From positions 1 through 64,000 of the IMG/VR virus record IMGVR_UViG_3300049846_003387: 64,000 nucleotides of DNA; one strand, written 5' to 3'. Numbering within the stretch: the first letter of the stretch is position 1; each line of letters starts with the position of its first letter. Under the pieces are notes generated by a model. It ran no database searches and was not told the origin of the DNA. It worked only from the letters and a program-made list of their open reading frames with translations. Source of the DNA: a virus. Shown one piece after another: positions 43,264-52,114 of this stretch. A program made the translations under genes and the position numbers.

Positions 43264-45108
43264 ATGGCTGATTTCTTCTCTCAATTTTTAAATAACTTAG
43301 ATATCGTAGAGTTTGTGGAGAATAGCCTCATCCTCGAAGGATCGCCATTCCTATACTCTAACAACGGTCGAGACTTTGCTAAGCAGATTATGCGCTATGG
43401 AGCGCACATAATGCCGTATAATAAGAGCTCTAAGCCTATGATTGTAGTTAAGGGAAGGCAGGTCGGACTTTCAACGCTATCAGCCGCTATGAGCCTATAT
43501 TTCATGCATGCTGAATCGCACAAGTCGTTTTTACATTGTTTTCCAGAAATTGGTCAGGCTAGACGTTTTAGTACTAAAAGATTGATAGAACTCATTGAGG
43601 ATTCACAAAAACATGGCAAGCTACCAAGCAATTTCTTAAATACTTCATCTACTGCAACTCAAAGTCAAGTACAAAAGGATTTTCACAAGAATAATACTCT
43701 TTACGTCGAAGGTACTTCCCTTGACGGTCGTCGTCTAAGAGGTGTTTCCATCTCTGGACTATGTATGATGGATGAGTTTGCCTCATTAACTGAAGCTGCC
43801 TACAGAAACGTCTTAGAATGTTCCGCTAACTCGCACTTTGGCTACATAAATAAAGGGAAGCAACTTCCTCATCTAGTCTTCGGAACACCTGAGGCCGAAG
43901 GAACCCTATTTGAAAACCTATGGAAAAAATCTAATCAACAAGAGTTCTTTTTCAAGTGTCCTCACTGTGGTCATGAAGTCAATCTTTTCTATGATGTTCG
44001 CAATCGCGACTCCGTTGATACAAATCTTTTTGAAGGTACTTTAGTAACTTGTCGAACAAAAGATAATAAGGGTTGTGGTAAGCCTTTTGATAAAATTAAG
44101 GAAATGTCCAAAGGTTCTTGGAAGGCTACAATTTATACTGATTGTGAATATGTAGGTTTTTATGTCCCTCAGTTTTTAAACGGATCAATTACTAAAGAAT
44201 CGATCGATCAAAAGTTTAAAGAATATCACACCAAGCAGTTCTATAACGAGGTGCTTGGAAAATTCTATTCATTTGAAGATGAAGTTCTAACTAAGAATGA
44301 GATTATTAGGCTCACTACAACCAATCCCAAAACTACTGACTGGGATTTTCCTCCTCATATTATTGATAAGCAAACCTTTATGGGAATTGACTGGGGAGCT
44401 CGAGTTTCGGGTGTTGAAGATACAGGATCAGGTTCCTATACAGTTGTTACTGTTATGAGTGTTCTTCCTACAGGACATTTAAAACTCGAGCACTGTAGTA
44501 GGTTATCTACTAACGATACAGATGAAAAAGTTAAGCAAGTTACTGCTTTGATGAAAAAATTTAATGTTTTGAAATGTGTTGCAGACAAAGGCTTTGGTTA
44601 CGATATAGGTCAACGTCTTCAGAAGTTAGTAGGACCAGATAGATTCTCAATGTGCGAATGGGGTGGACATACCAAAAAGGCGGTTTCTTATGATAAGGAA
44701 ATTAATACTATAAGAGCCGATAAACATGTAGCTCATGAATTATTTTTTGACAATTTGAAACAAGGTAAATTTTGTTTTCCTTATTCATTAAGAGCTGAGC
44801 AGGAAATAGAGTGGCTGTTAGATCATATGACCAACATAGAAGTAATTAATGTAGAGAAAAATGGAATGATCAAAAAAGAGTTCCGAAAAAAAATGGGAAA
44901 AGAAACTGACGGGCTAGCTAGTTTAATATATACTTACACGGCATTTCAATTTTTTAAAACAAGTGGATTTGCATCAGATATAGTTACAAAAGGAATGGGC
45001 GGAAATCGAACAGGACTACAACCTTACTTAGTTAGGCCAAGTAGTAGTCGAATCGGAAGCCACAATGTAACTAAAAATTATTCAAGACACGACAGGAGAC
45101 GTAGATGA
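43264..45108 (+). CDS. terL: Terminase large subunit
   Basis: A 614-residue DNA-packaging motor. ATPase: Walker A-like KGRQVGLST (63-71), Walker B LCMMDEF (166-172). A zinc-finger insert follows, CPHCGHEVN and CRTKDNKGCGKPF (232-275), of the type found in GpA-like terminases. Nuclease domain (RNase H fold): MGIDWGA (373-379) and CVADKGFG. It cuts and pumps phage DNA into proheads. ATG 43264 is preferred; TTG 43255 is also in frame and neither has a strong ribosome site. The portal gene is 4.4 kb downstream. Confidence 0.92.
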   Translation: MADFFSQFLNNLDIVEFVENSLILEGSPFLYSNNGRDFAKQIMRYGAHIMPYNKSSKPMIVVKGRQVGLSTLSAAMSLYFMHAESHKSFLHCFPEIGQARRFSTKRLIELIEDSQKHGKLPSNFLNTSSTATQSQVQKDFHKNNTLYVEGTSLDGRRLRGVSISGLCMMDEFASLTEAAYRNVLECSANSHFGYINKGKQLPHLVFGTPEAEGTLFENLWKKSNQQEFFFKCPHCGHEVNLFYDVRNRDSVDTNLFEGTLVTCRTKDNKGCGKPFDKIKEMSKGSWKATIYTDCEYVGFYVPQFLNGSITKESIDQKFKEYHTKQFYNEVLGKFYSFEDEVLTKNEIIRLTTTNPKTTDWDFPPHIIDKQTFMGIDWGARVSGVEDTGSGSYTVVTVMSVLPTGHLKLEHCSRLSTNDTDEKVKQVTALMKKFNVLKCVADKGFGYDIGQRLQKLVGPDRFSMCEWGGHTKKAVSYDKEINTIRADKHVAHELFFDNLKQGKFCFPYSLRAEQEIEWLLDHMTNIEVINVEKNGMIKKEFRKKMGKETDGLASLIYTYTAFQFFKTSGFASDIVTKGMGGNRTGLQPYLVRPSSSRIGSHNVTKNYSRHDRRRR

Positions 45109-45695
45109 AGATTGTTGTAAAGTTCATAGAACTATCTGGAAGACATTTCTATTTAGAAATATCTTCTTCAAAGCTAGAAGCCTTTAATCAAATTCGCAAT
45201 AAGAATAAATTTCTTAAAATAGGAGAAGATAGATATTCTTATGTAGGTCTTGAAAATGATAAAATTCCTACTTTTAGACAAGTAGATCTCTTCGATTTAA
45301 AGATAGCCCAATTTGGATTTAAGGTACTTAAAGCTGATTTCAAGTTAGGACAGGCACTTTTACACAGTGCTCCAAATGTAGATATTGATAAGATTATTAA
45401 GTTTATTGATATTTCAAGAGATCCTCGCATTAATCAAATACGAGAACTTGCGAAGTTGGGTGAGCGACAAAAAGCATATGCAAGAGTATTATTCTGGTCA
45501 GCAAAACGAGACATTTTTAGAGAAGAAATGGAGAAGGCAAGTGTATTAAAAACCTCTCCAGAGCTAGGAGAACATCAATCGCTTACTTCGCAGGTTCTTG
45601 AAGAATTACGAAAACGAATTAATGAGGCTACGAAGGCTTATAAAGATTTTCCTGAAACTAAAGAAGAAGAATTTGAAAGAAAACGCAAATATTAA
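45105..45695 (+). CDS. Hypothetical protein, 196 aa
   Basis: Starts in an ATGA overlap with the terminase stop. The first 70 residues are strand-rich (KIVVKFIELSGRHFYLEISS), the rest helical and basic. Not recognised. Its position next to terminase suggests a packaging or head role, unproven. Its stop overlaps the ATG of the next gene. Confidence 0.6.
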   Translation: MKIVVKFIELSGRHFYLEISSSKLEAFNQIRNKNKFLKIGEDRYSYVGLENDKIPTFRQVDLFDLKIAQFGFKVLKADFKLGQALLHSAPNVDIDKIIKFIDISRDPRINQIRELAKLGERQKAYARVLFWSAKRDIFREEMEKASVLKTSPELGEHQSLTSQVLEELRKRINEATKAYKDFPETKEEEFERKRKY

Positions 45696-48388
45696 TGCTA
45701 TACCCCTTTATAAAAATTGCATATCGCCGCTGGACACAAGAGGAAGTAGATCTTCTTAAGGAAGAAATTCTACAAGGAAGATCTCTTGGCGAGAGTTTTA
45801 AGGACATTTATCAAACAGTTGCTCGTAAATTAAAGCGTTCACCAACAGAAGTTGAGCGTAAATTAATCAGGCTATATCGTACTGATGAGCAACTTAGAGC
45901 TTTGAAACAAGAAGACTGGTCTAGAGCTAAGATTCTTGATCAAATAAAAGGATTATATCTCAACAATCAACCAATTAATAAAAATCACCTTCCTGATAAG
46001 TTAAAGTATATTTTGCTTAAGGTTGTCCCTCCTGCTGCTCCTCAACATAGAAGTTGGTTTGAGAGTGTTGATCATGCTTTAGCAGAAGCTGTTTTTTCAT
46101 GCAAGTATCCTCGTTTAGAGGATGGTAGTTTAGATCGTGAAAGTCCGTTGAATTCTTTAGAAGAAGCTCTAAAATACATTCGTCTAGGACACAAGAAGAG
46201 ACACACTTGGTCTTTAGAGGAGATCAAACAAATCTTAACAGAACTAAATGATGCAGACTATCCAATCACTTTACCATTTTTAGCCAATCATTACAATCTT
46301 TACAAAGATCTAATTAATATTAATCGCAAACTGGAGAGTTTAAGAGATGTTATCAAGAAGTTTATTGATGATGGTCAAATTCAATCTTATGCCGATTTGG
46401 TTTGTGGAATCGCTCCTGATTATGTTGATTATTACTCTCCAGATCGTTCTAGATTAAGACTTTCTACAGAAGAAATAAGAGTTAAAAAGTTTTTAGATAG
46501 ATTTCAAATTCCTTATGTTATTCCGCGTCTTTCTGATAAAATACAAACAGGACTTCCTAATTTTAATAATTTCGTTCCAGACTTTATACTTATAGATGAT
46601 AAAGGGGTTCCTTTAGCTATTGTTGAGGTCTTTGGGAGTATAGGTGATAGAGAGAATGCTGGAGTTAATGATATTTACAATAATAAAACCAAAGCAAAAG
46701 TTGAATTCTATAATAATATTCCAAATTTAAAATTTATAGAAATCTACAACAATAGTAATAAATGTGACCTTGACGACGGTAGTCTCTTTGATCGATTTGG
46801 ATCATATATTAAAATGCAAAAACAAGCAAAAATATTATTACCTTTCACTAAAAAAGCTCAAGAAAAAGAACAACCTTTTGTTACCATCTACACTAAAGAA
46901 CATGGTAGACAAGAGCTTACTGGTGAGGAGTGGGATAAGTTTGAGCTATCTTCCATAACTTTTCATAGAGAAGACGGACCTGCTGTAGAGCTGCCTGATG
47001 GAACCAAATATTGGTATATAAATGGTAAGCTTCATAGTATAGAATATGCTGATGGAGAAAAACAATGGTTCAAAAATGGTAAACGTCATAGAGAAGATGG
47101 GCCTGCTATAGAGTATAATGATGGAACTAAAGAATGGTATATGAATGGTGAACTTCATAGAGAAGATGGATATGCTGTAGAGGATGCTAATGGAACCAAA
47201 TATTGGTATATAAATGGTAAACAGCATAGAGAAGATGGAGCTGCTGTAGAGCATACTAATGGAACTAAACATTGGTATCTAAATGGTCAACGTCATAGAA
47301 TAGATGGACCTGCTGTAGATCGTGTTGATGGAACTAAAGAATGGTTTGTAAATGGTAAACGTCATAGAATAGATGGACCTGCTGTAGAGCTGCCTGATGG
47401 AACTAAGGAATGGTGGATGAATGGTATGCTCCTCCAGGATCCTGAAAAATCAGGTAAGCCTCTATTAGAACAGTTTTCAGAACAGTATTCAAAAAAACAG
47501 ACATATAATTCTCTCGTTGGTTCGCAAGATATCTCTCCTTTCAAATATACTGGCCCAGCCAAACTGTGGCTACAAATGGCAGAAAATGCACCTACCTTAG
47601 AAGACCAAAATATAAATGGTGAAGTATGTGTTACACCCTTCGGTACAGGTCAAAAAGTCTTTAGAGAATCTGACGGTCATTTAGGCTACATTTGGAAGGG
47701 TAAGCCTTCATATTATTTTCCTTTTGATGTATATAGTGTTGTAAATAAAAATGGCAAAAGATCGATAGATTTTGACGATATACAATTTAACACTAATCAA
47801 GAAGAAGCTTGGTTAACTCCTGCTAAATCGCAATTGGTAGGATTATTATATGTAACCAATCAACCCAACTTAAAAAGCTTTGTAGAAAAAGATAAAGAAG
47901 GAGTAGAATTTCTACTTTCTCAACCTAGTAAAAAAAGCTATCTTCGATTTCCTTCTGGTAAGGTACAAGAAGTTACAGGTAAGGATCTTCAATCACAAGA
48001 AGATGTAGAGCATGAACACTTAGAAAATAAAGTAGCTTCTCTAGAAGATTTAGTCACAACCTCCTTCTTTGCATCTCAATCCAATCTTCAGAAATATGGA
48101 TGTTCTATTTTATATAATACAAATGCATCCAGCAAGCCCTATAGCTTTTTAGTTCTTGGAGAACAAGATCTTAGATTCGACTCTCTCTTAGAATTACCTA
48201 AGTTAACTCCAAAAAATAAAGCAATGAAGTCCATAATAGATAGAATCATGGAAAAGCAAAAATATCGCTTCACTTCTCCTCTCAATTCTGTAGAACAACA
48301 AAAAGACTATCAGCCTCGAAATGAGCCAATCGATAACGAATCTGAACGAGGTCTTCCTATTTCATACCAAGAACCTCGCTTTCGATAG
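45695..48388 (+). CDS. Myb/SANT-like + PD-(D/E)XK nuclease-like + 23-residue repeat protein, 897 aa
   Basis: In order: a Myb/SANT-like helical domain (RRWTQEEVDLLKEEI, then VARKLKRSPTEVERKL, 10-70), a second weaker one (HTWSLEEIKQILTEL, near 170), and a nuclease-like segment with VPDFILID (about 293) and IVEVFG (about 309) followed by Lys residues, a PD-(D/E)XK pattern. Then come seven repeats of HREDGPAVE.PDGTK.WY.NGK (423-580) and a 320-residue C-terminal part of unknown fold. The first part resembles phage-encoded endonucleases; the repeats resemble MORN-like beta hairpins. It lies between the terminase and portal genes. Confidence 0.65.
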   Translation: MLYPFIKIAYRRWTQEEVDLLKEEILQGRSLGESFKDIYQTVARKLKRSPTEVERKLIRLYRTDEQLRALKQEDWSRAKILDQIKGLYLNNQPINKNHLPDKLKYILLKVVPPAAPQHRSWFESVDHALAEAVFSCKYPRLEDGSLDRESPLNSLEEALKYIRLGHKKRHTWSLEEIKQILTELNDADYPITLPFLANHYNLYKDLININRKLESLRDVIKKFIDDGQIQSYADLVCGIAPDYVDYYSPDRSRLRLSTEEIRVKKFLDRFQIPYVIPRLSDKIQTGLPNFNNFVPDFILIDDKGVPLAIVEVFGSIGDRENAGVNDIYNNKTKAKVEFYNNIPNLKFIEIYNNSNKCDLDDGSLFDRFGSYIKMQKQAKILLPFTKKAQEKEQPFVTIYTKEHGRQELTGEEWDKFELSSITFHREDGPAVELPDGTKYWYINGKLHSIEYADGEKQWFKNGKRHREDGPAIEYNDGTKEWYMNGELHREDGYAVEDANGTKYWYINGKQHREDGAAVEHTNGTKHWYLNGQRHRIDGPAVDRVDGTKEWFVNGKRHRIDGPAVELPDGTKEWWMNGMLLQDPEKSGKPLLEQFSEQYSKKQTYNSLVGSQDISPFKYTGPAKLWLQMAENAPTLEDQNINGEVCVTPFGTGQKVFRESDGHLGYIWKGKPSYYFPFDVYSVVNKNGKRSIDFDDIQFNTNQEEAWLTPAKSQLVGLLYVTNQPNLKSFVEKDKEGVEFLLSQPSKKSYLRFPSGKVQEVTGKDLQSQEDVEHEHLENKVASLEDLVTTSFFASQSNLQKYGCSILYNTNASSKPYSFLVLGEQDLRFDSLLELPKLTPKNKAMKSIIDRIMEKQKYRFTSPLNSVEQQKDYQPRNEPIDNESERGLPISYQEPRFR
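46961..47431 (+). repeat. Seven tandem in-frame 69-base repeats
   Basis: Repeat starts, marked by the His codon of HREDG, fall at 46964, 47033, 47087, 47156, 47225, 47294 and 47363. The period is 69 bases (23 codons) except for unit 2, which is 54 bases and has lost EDGPA. Units 6 and 7 are most alike. Conserved residues are H, DG, A.E, DGTK.W and NG. Confidence 0.9.
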
Positions 48389-48402
48389 CAATCTTCCGTA
48401 TC

Positions 48403-48409
48403 TATTGAT
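48403..48409 (+). promoter_or_regulatory. TATTGAT element H (putative phage promoter)
   Basis: TATTGAT followed immediately by the hairpin at 48410-48450 in the 81-base gap, 67 bases before the ATG of the holin-like gene. The hairpin makes this copy less convincing, or makes it an attenuated promoter. Confidence 0.35.
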
Positions 48410-48450
48410 AAAATACCTTCTAGCAAGGGTTGAAAGTTGTGGTATTTTTT
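48410..48450 (+). terminator. Hairpin with T-run, possible terminator or attenuator
   Basis: AAAATACC (48410-48417) pairs with GGTATTTT (48441-48448), followed by two more T. The loop is 23 bases, long for a terminator. It would end transcripts of the 897-residue protein gene, or attenuate those starting at element H. Confidence 0.5.
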
Positions 48451-48469
48451 GAGGGGGGCGAGGTGTAAG

Positions 48470-48844
48470 ATGAATAACACAGAAATGCTCGAATTCATTA
48501 AGCAAATTTTAGAGAAAACTGAAGAGACAAGAGAATGTGTACAGCAATTGGACAAAAAGGTTGATTTGCATATTCAAAAAACTGAACTTGAGTTAGCTCA
48601 AATTGCTAAATTAGATCTACAACAAAATGCACTTTTAGATGATCATGCAAAGCGTAGTGACAGGCTCGAAAGAGATAATCAACTGAGAGAGGCAACTCTA
48701 CGAAAAGAGTTCAACACTCGATTTGAAGCCATTGAAAAACCTCGCGAATGGTTAAAAACAACAAGCAAGGTTTTCTTTTGGATAGGCTCAGCAGCAGGAG
48801 CTCTTTATGGTGCTTACGAATTTATAAAAGCTTTTTTCTTATAG
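48470..48844 (+). CDS. Coiled-coil protein with C-terminal membrane segment, holin-like (XhlA-type layout)
   Basis: A 124-residue protein: long N-terminal coiled coil (ETRECVQQLDKKVDLHIQKT...), basic/acidic linker with EKPREWLK, then one hydrophobic segment (VFFWIGSAAGALYGAYEFI) at the very end. This is the layout of XhlA-type lysis proteins, where the membrane helix is preceded by a coiled coil. I start at ATG 48470, after GAGGTG; a longer frame from 48437 runs through the G-run. A tail or membrane anchor is possible instead. No endolysin is adjacent. Confidence 0.5.
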   Translation: MNNTEMLEFIKQILEKTEETRECVQQLDKKVDLHIQKTELELAQIAKLDLQQNALLDDHAKRSDRLERDNQLREATLRKEFNTRFEAIEKPREWLKTTSKVFFWIGSAAGALYGAYEFIKAFFL

Positions 48845-48851
48845 GAAGATT

Positions 48852-49502
48852 ATGACAGAATATTTCGAAGATGCTTGGTTAGCCCTCGAGACCCAACTAT
48901 CCGAATTTGATAGTTTTTTGTCAGGTCCTAAGAATGAATTCTCTTCATCCCCGCTCTCCAATAGTTCCAATAACGACACCACTAATCCTGCAAATAGTAC
49001 TCAATTGCAACCATCCACCTATGAGAGACTTCTAGAAATAGAAAACATGCCTCCTCCATCAGATGATAGGCTTCATTCTTCAGATCGCAAAGAGCGCATA
49101 CAAGCAGTACGAGAACTATACAACAAAACTACTACCATTATAAATAGCCACTCTATATCACCTCTTAGAATACGCAAAGTAGCGTTTCAACTTAAGCTAC
49201 TAGGCTTAGATGACGAAGCTATTCAATTGCAAAAGATAGCTAAAGCTCAAAATCTAAAACTCATAGCTCGCAGGCTAGCTCATAAAGGCTTAGTAAAGCA
49301 AGCTAATAGTCTTGAAGAAGTTGTAAATAAACACTTCTCTTATAGTCATGAAACTGATGATATCTATAAGACATTAACTTTTGATCAACAAAACGATGAT
49401 AAAGAGTTTAAGGTCAACCTTGTTGACAAAAATACAAATGACTCTATAGCAGAAGAGTTCGATTCTTTAGAAGATGCTATTGAATTTTTTAAGAGTAAGT
49501 AG
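48852..49502 (+). CDS. Helical protein with recurrent hairpin motifs, 216 aa
   Basis: The first 95 residues are acidic and Ser/Asn-rich. Then comes VAFQLKLLGLDDEAIQLQKI, followed by LKLIARRLAHKGLVKQANSL, two back-to-back copies of the short helical hairpin found in several virion-type proteins here. An acidic C-terminus ends the protein. It sits just before the portal gene; possible head-neck or assembly protein, unproven. Confidence 0.6.
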   Translation: MTEYFEDAWLALETQLSEFDSFLSGPKNEFSSSPLSNSSNNDTTNPANSTQLQPSTYERLLEIENMPPPSDDRLHSSDRKERIQAVRELYNKTTTIINSHSISPLRIRKVAFQLKLLGLDDEAIQLQKIAKAQNLKLIARRLAHKGLVKQANSLEEVVNKHFSYSHETDDIYKTLTFDQQNDDKEFKVNLVDKNTNDSIAEEFDSLEDAIEFFKSK

Positions 49503-49516
49503 TGTGATGAGTAAAT

Positions 49517-51283
49517 ATGACTGATAATAAGCAAAAACCGTCTCGTAGACGTACAGCTCGAAATTCATCTAATCCAGATGCAACTATGATCAAAACAAAT
49601 CAGGCTGCTCCAGTTGGCTTGAGTCCTAGGTTAGGAGCTGCTTCTGCTTCTGTCATTAGAACTCAACCTAAAGTATATTCTCCAATATATAATGATTCTA
49701 ACCTAAATTTACCTCGTGATATACGTACCCAAAATGCGTGGAATCGCAATTACTTCGCCACTAATCCTCTTTGTAGATCTGCAATTACTCTTCACGCTTC
49801 CTATACTACAAGCAAATTTAAATTAATATGTAAAGATAGAAAAATTAAGCAATTTTTTGAAGATATGCTTGATAAAATGAATTTTTCCAATACTCTTTTA
49901 GAGATGGGAATAGAGTTTTGGAAATTAGGAGAGGTTTTTCCTTATGCTGAACTAGACGAAGATCATGGCACTTGGCAGTATGTTGTTGTTCATAATCCTG
50001 ATTTTATTCATGTTCCACCTCCTAATCCCCTACAGAAAGATCCTATCATAACTTTAGTTCCTGATGAAGCCCTGAAAAGACTAGTTACTTCTACTAATCC
50101 TTTGGATGTCATGTTACGCGAACATATTCCACCAGAGGTTCTCCTTCATATTCAAAAAGGAGAGCCTATTCCACTTGATAATTTTAATGTTTCTCACTTA
50201 AAGATGCTCTCGTCTCCATATGATACTCGTGGAACGTCAATCATAACTTCGTGCTACCGCGATCTAATGCTGTATGACAAGATTAGAGAAGCTAAGATTG
50301 TTCAAGCAGATAATTTCATCAATCCAATTACACTAGTTAAAGTTGGTAATGAAAATTACAAACCTACTGATGACGACATAAGACAGTGGCAAGAACAAGT
50401 AGTCGACTCAATGGGAGATCAAGCTTATACAATTGTTACACATGGCCTAGTTGAAATATCAAAGATCACTAACTCAGGTCAAACTCTTGATATGAATACT
50501 GACCTCGAAGAGGCCAAGAAGAACATAATGATTGGACTTATGGTCCCTTCAGCACTCTTCGATCAAGACTACGGATCGTTCTCCAACGGCTCCATAGGAT
50601 TACAAGTTCTCAAAGATAGATATAAAAACTTCCAACTCCAACTCAAAAAATGGATCGAAAGAAAAATCTTAGAACCTATTGCTAAAATACAGGATTTTTA
50701 TGTTGTAGAAGGTGGAGAGAGAAAACTACTGGTTCCTACAGTTGAGTTTGAACGAATTTCTCTCAAAGAAGCAGATAACTACATCAACAATTTAGCTAAC
50801 CATATTGGAGATCCGTCTTCTCCCGGTTCAGGTAAGGTATCATTACAAACATTCTTAGAATTATTAGATACAGATTATGAAACTGAAAAAGCTCGCCTAA
50901 GAATGGAGGCTCGTGATCAAATCGTTCTTCAAAAAGAAATCAAGGCAATGCAGAAGATGGATATTGAAGCACTCAAAACTCTTGCTGAAAATTCCCCAAT
51001 TCAGGATCCAGGTGAAATTGATTCTTTAGAAAAATCTCTAGATATAGAATCCGAAGCAGATGAAATGGATGACAGTGGTGGTGCTGGCGGAGGAGATTTA
51101 AGTGGAGGTCTTGATTTGGGTGGTAGTGCAGGTGGAGGTGGTGGAGGAGACTTCGATTTAAGTGGTGGAGATTTAGGTGGAGAAGCTGATTTGGGTGGTG
51201 GACCTTCTCCAGAAGGTGGAGCACCTGAAGGTGAAGTTGGTGGCGGTGAACCTACTCCAACAGCCGAGCCACCTCCTACATAA
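49517..51283 (+). CDS. Portal protein
   Basis: A 588-residue portal-type protein. Recognisable features: AWNRNYFATNPLCRSAITLH near the start, LLEMGIEFWKLGEVFPYAEL, HLKMLSSPYDTRGTS, and the helical stem LMVPSALFDQDYGSFSNGSI with LKDRYKNFQLQL. The portal forms the dodecameric DNA gate at one vertex and docks the terminase. The last 75 residues are an unusual Gly/Asp/Pro-rich tail (GGAGGGDLSGGLDLGGSAGG), probably disordered. Followed closely by the prohead protease region, the usual order. Confidence 0.88.
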   Translation: MTDNKQKPSRRRTARNSSNPDATMIKTNQAAPVGLSPRLGAASASVIRTQPKVYSPIYNDSNLNLPRDIRTQNAWNRNYFATNPLCRSAITLHASYTTSKFKLICKDRKIKQFFEDMLDKMNFSNTLLEMGIEFWKLGEVFPYAELDEDHGTWQYVVVHNPDFIHVPPPNPLQKDPIITLVPDEALKRLVTSTNPLDVMLREHIPPEVLLHIQKGEPIPLDNFNVSHLKMLSSPYDTRGTSIITSCYRDLMLYDKIREAKIVQADNFINPITLVKVGNENYKPTDDDIRQWQEQVVDSMGDQAYTIVTHGLVEISKITNSGQTLDMNTDLEEAKKNIMIGLMVPSALFDQDYGSFSNGSIGLQVLKDRYKNFQLQLKKWIERKILEPIAKIQDFYVVEGGERKLLVPTVEFERISLKEADNYINNLANHIGDPSSPGSGKVSLQTFLELLDTDYETEKARLRMEARDQIVLQKEIKAMQKMDIEALKTLAENSPIQDPGEIDSLEKSLDIESEADEMDDSGGAGGGDLSGGLDLGGSAGGGGGGDFDLSGGDLGGEADLGGGPSPEGGAPEGEVGGGEPTPTAEPPPT

Positions 51284-51285
51284 GG

Positions 51286-51292
51286 TATTGAT
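51286..51292 (+). promoter_or_regulatory. TATTGAT copy I in a 12-base gap
   Basis: TATTGATAATTTGAC lies directly after the portal stop and only ten bases before the TTG start. It may be chance; as a promoter it would give a nearly leaderless message. Confidence 0.25.
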
Positions 51293-51295
51293 AAT

Positions 51296-51952
51296 TTGAC
51301 TCATTATATGAATTACATTGATCGAATTAAACATCTTGCTGATCTTTTAGATAGAAATGGCTTTATCAAGCAAGCTGATCTTTTAGATCGTAAATTGCAA
51401 GTAATAGCGCAGGCTGCACAATCTGATATGACGCCAAATCCTTTGGCTTCAGAAGCACCTCTCTCATTACCTTCAAATAACGAAGATTTAGAAGTTCTAT
51501 CAAGAACAACATTTCTAATGCTTGAAGAATTGCGTGATTTTTTTGCACATAACTTATCGAAGTTTAAGTATTTTGGTGAAAATAACATCAAGATATTACA
51601 ATCTGCCTTTGATCAATTAACTACGATGTACAAAACTTTACTACGAAATGTAAGTCAAGAATATGATAAGCAGCAATTGGCCTCATACGAGCAACATTTG
51701 CGCAAGCTTCAAAAAGAAGTTGATAGATCGATTACTATGAAACTTACTCCTATAAAGGTTAAGGTAGATAAATTTTTACTTTATAATGAATATGAGCATC
51801 TTCTCAAAAAAATAGAAAGACATTACGATGCAGGACTTCGTGAGCTTCAACCCGTATTAAAAAAAGCACGCTCAGTACGTGAGGCTTTTGCTAACATCAT
51901 TCAACAAACTTCCGAAGAAATAGCGCACGCTGATCTAATAGAAAATACATAA
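51296..51952 (+). CDS. Helical protein with recurrent hairpin motif, 218 aa
   Basis: It begins with RIKHLADLLDRNGFIKQADL-LDRKLQVIA, the clearest example of the recurrent helical hairpin. The rest is coiled-coil-like (LRKLQKEVDRSITMKLTPIK...). TTG 51296 is chosen because AAGG lies ten bases upstream; ATG 51308 would leave it 22 bases away. Possibly a head-assembly protein next to portal; family unknown. Confidence 0.6.
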   Translation: MTHYMNYIDRIKHLADLLDRNGFIKQADLLDRKLQVIAQAAQSDMTPNPLASEAPLSLPSNNEDLEVLSRTTFLMLEELRDFFAHNLSKFKYFGENNIKILQSAFDQLTTMYKTLLRNVSQEYDKQQLASYEQHLRKLQKEVDRSITMKLTPIKVKVDKFLLYNEYEHLLKKIERHYDAGLRELQPVLKKARSVREAFANIIQQTSEEIAHADLIENT

Positions 51953-51961
51953 GGATTTTAC

Positions 51962-52114
51962 ATGCTTAAGAAAACTATTATCGCTGAACTTCAGATAGAA
52001 GCTATCTCAGATAAAACTACACTAACCATCGCTGCTATTGATGAAAATACAGACAAGGATAAGAAGAAAAAATCAAAGGACCCATCAGATGACAAAAAAA
52101 AATTCACGAAGTAG
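51962..52114 (+). CDS. Small Lys/Asp-rich protein, 50 aa
   Basis: MLKKTIIAELQIEAISDKTT, then a hydrophobic patch and a Lys/Asp tail ending KKKFTK. AAGGA precedes the ATG at good spacing. It overlaps the start of the following gene in another frame by 26 bases. No function apparent. Confidence 0.55.
   Translation: MLKKTIIAELQIEAISDKTTLTIAAIDENTDKDKKKKSKDPSDDKKKFTK

Noticed and set aside
46946-47272. Long minus-strand frame opposite the repeat array (108 codons)
   Set aside because: It is a by-product of the regular codon pattern of the tandem repeats on the + strand; the predicted peptide is a low-complexity periodic sequence without ribosome site.
52038-52088. Longer N-terminus for the zinc-finger protein from ATG 52038
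   Set aside because: It overlaps the 50-residue gene in another frame, has no ribosome site and adds a biased basic sequence; ATG 52089 has AAAGGA.
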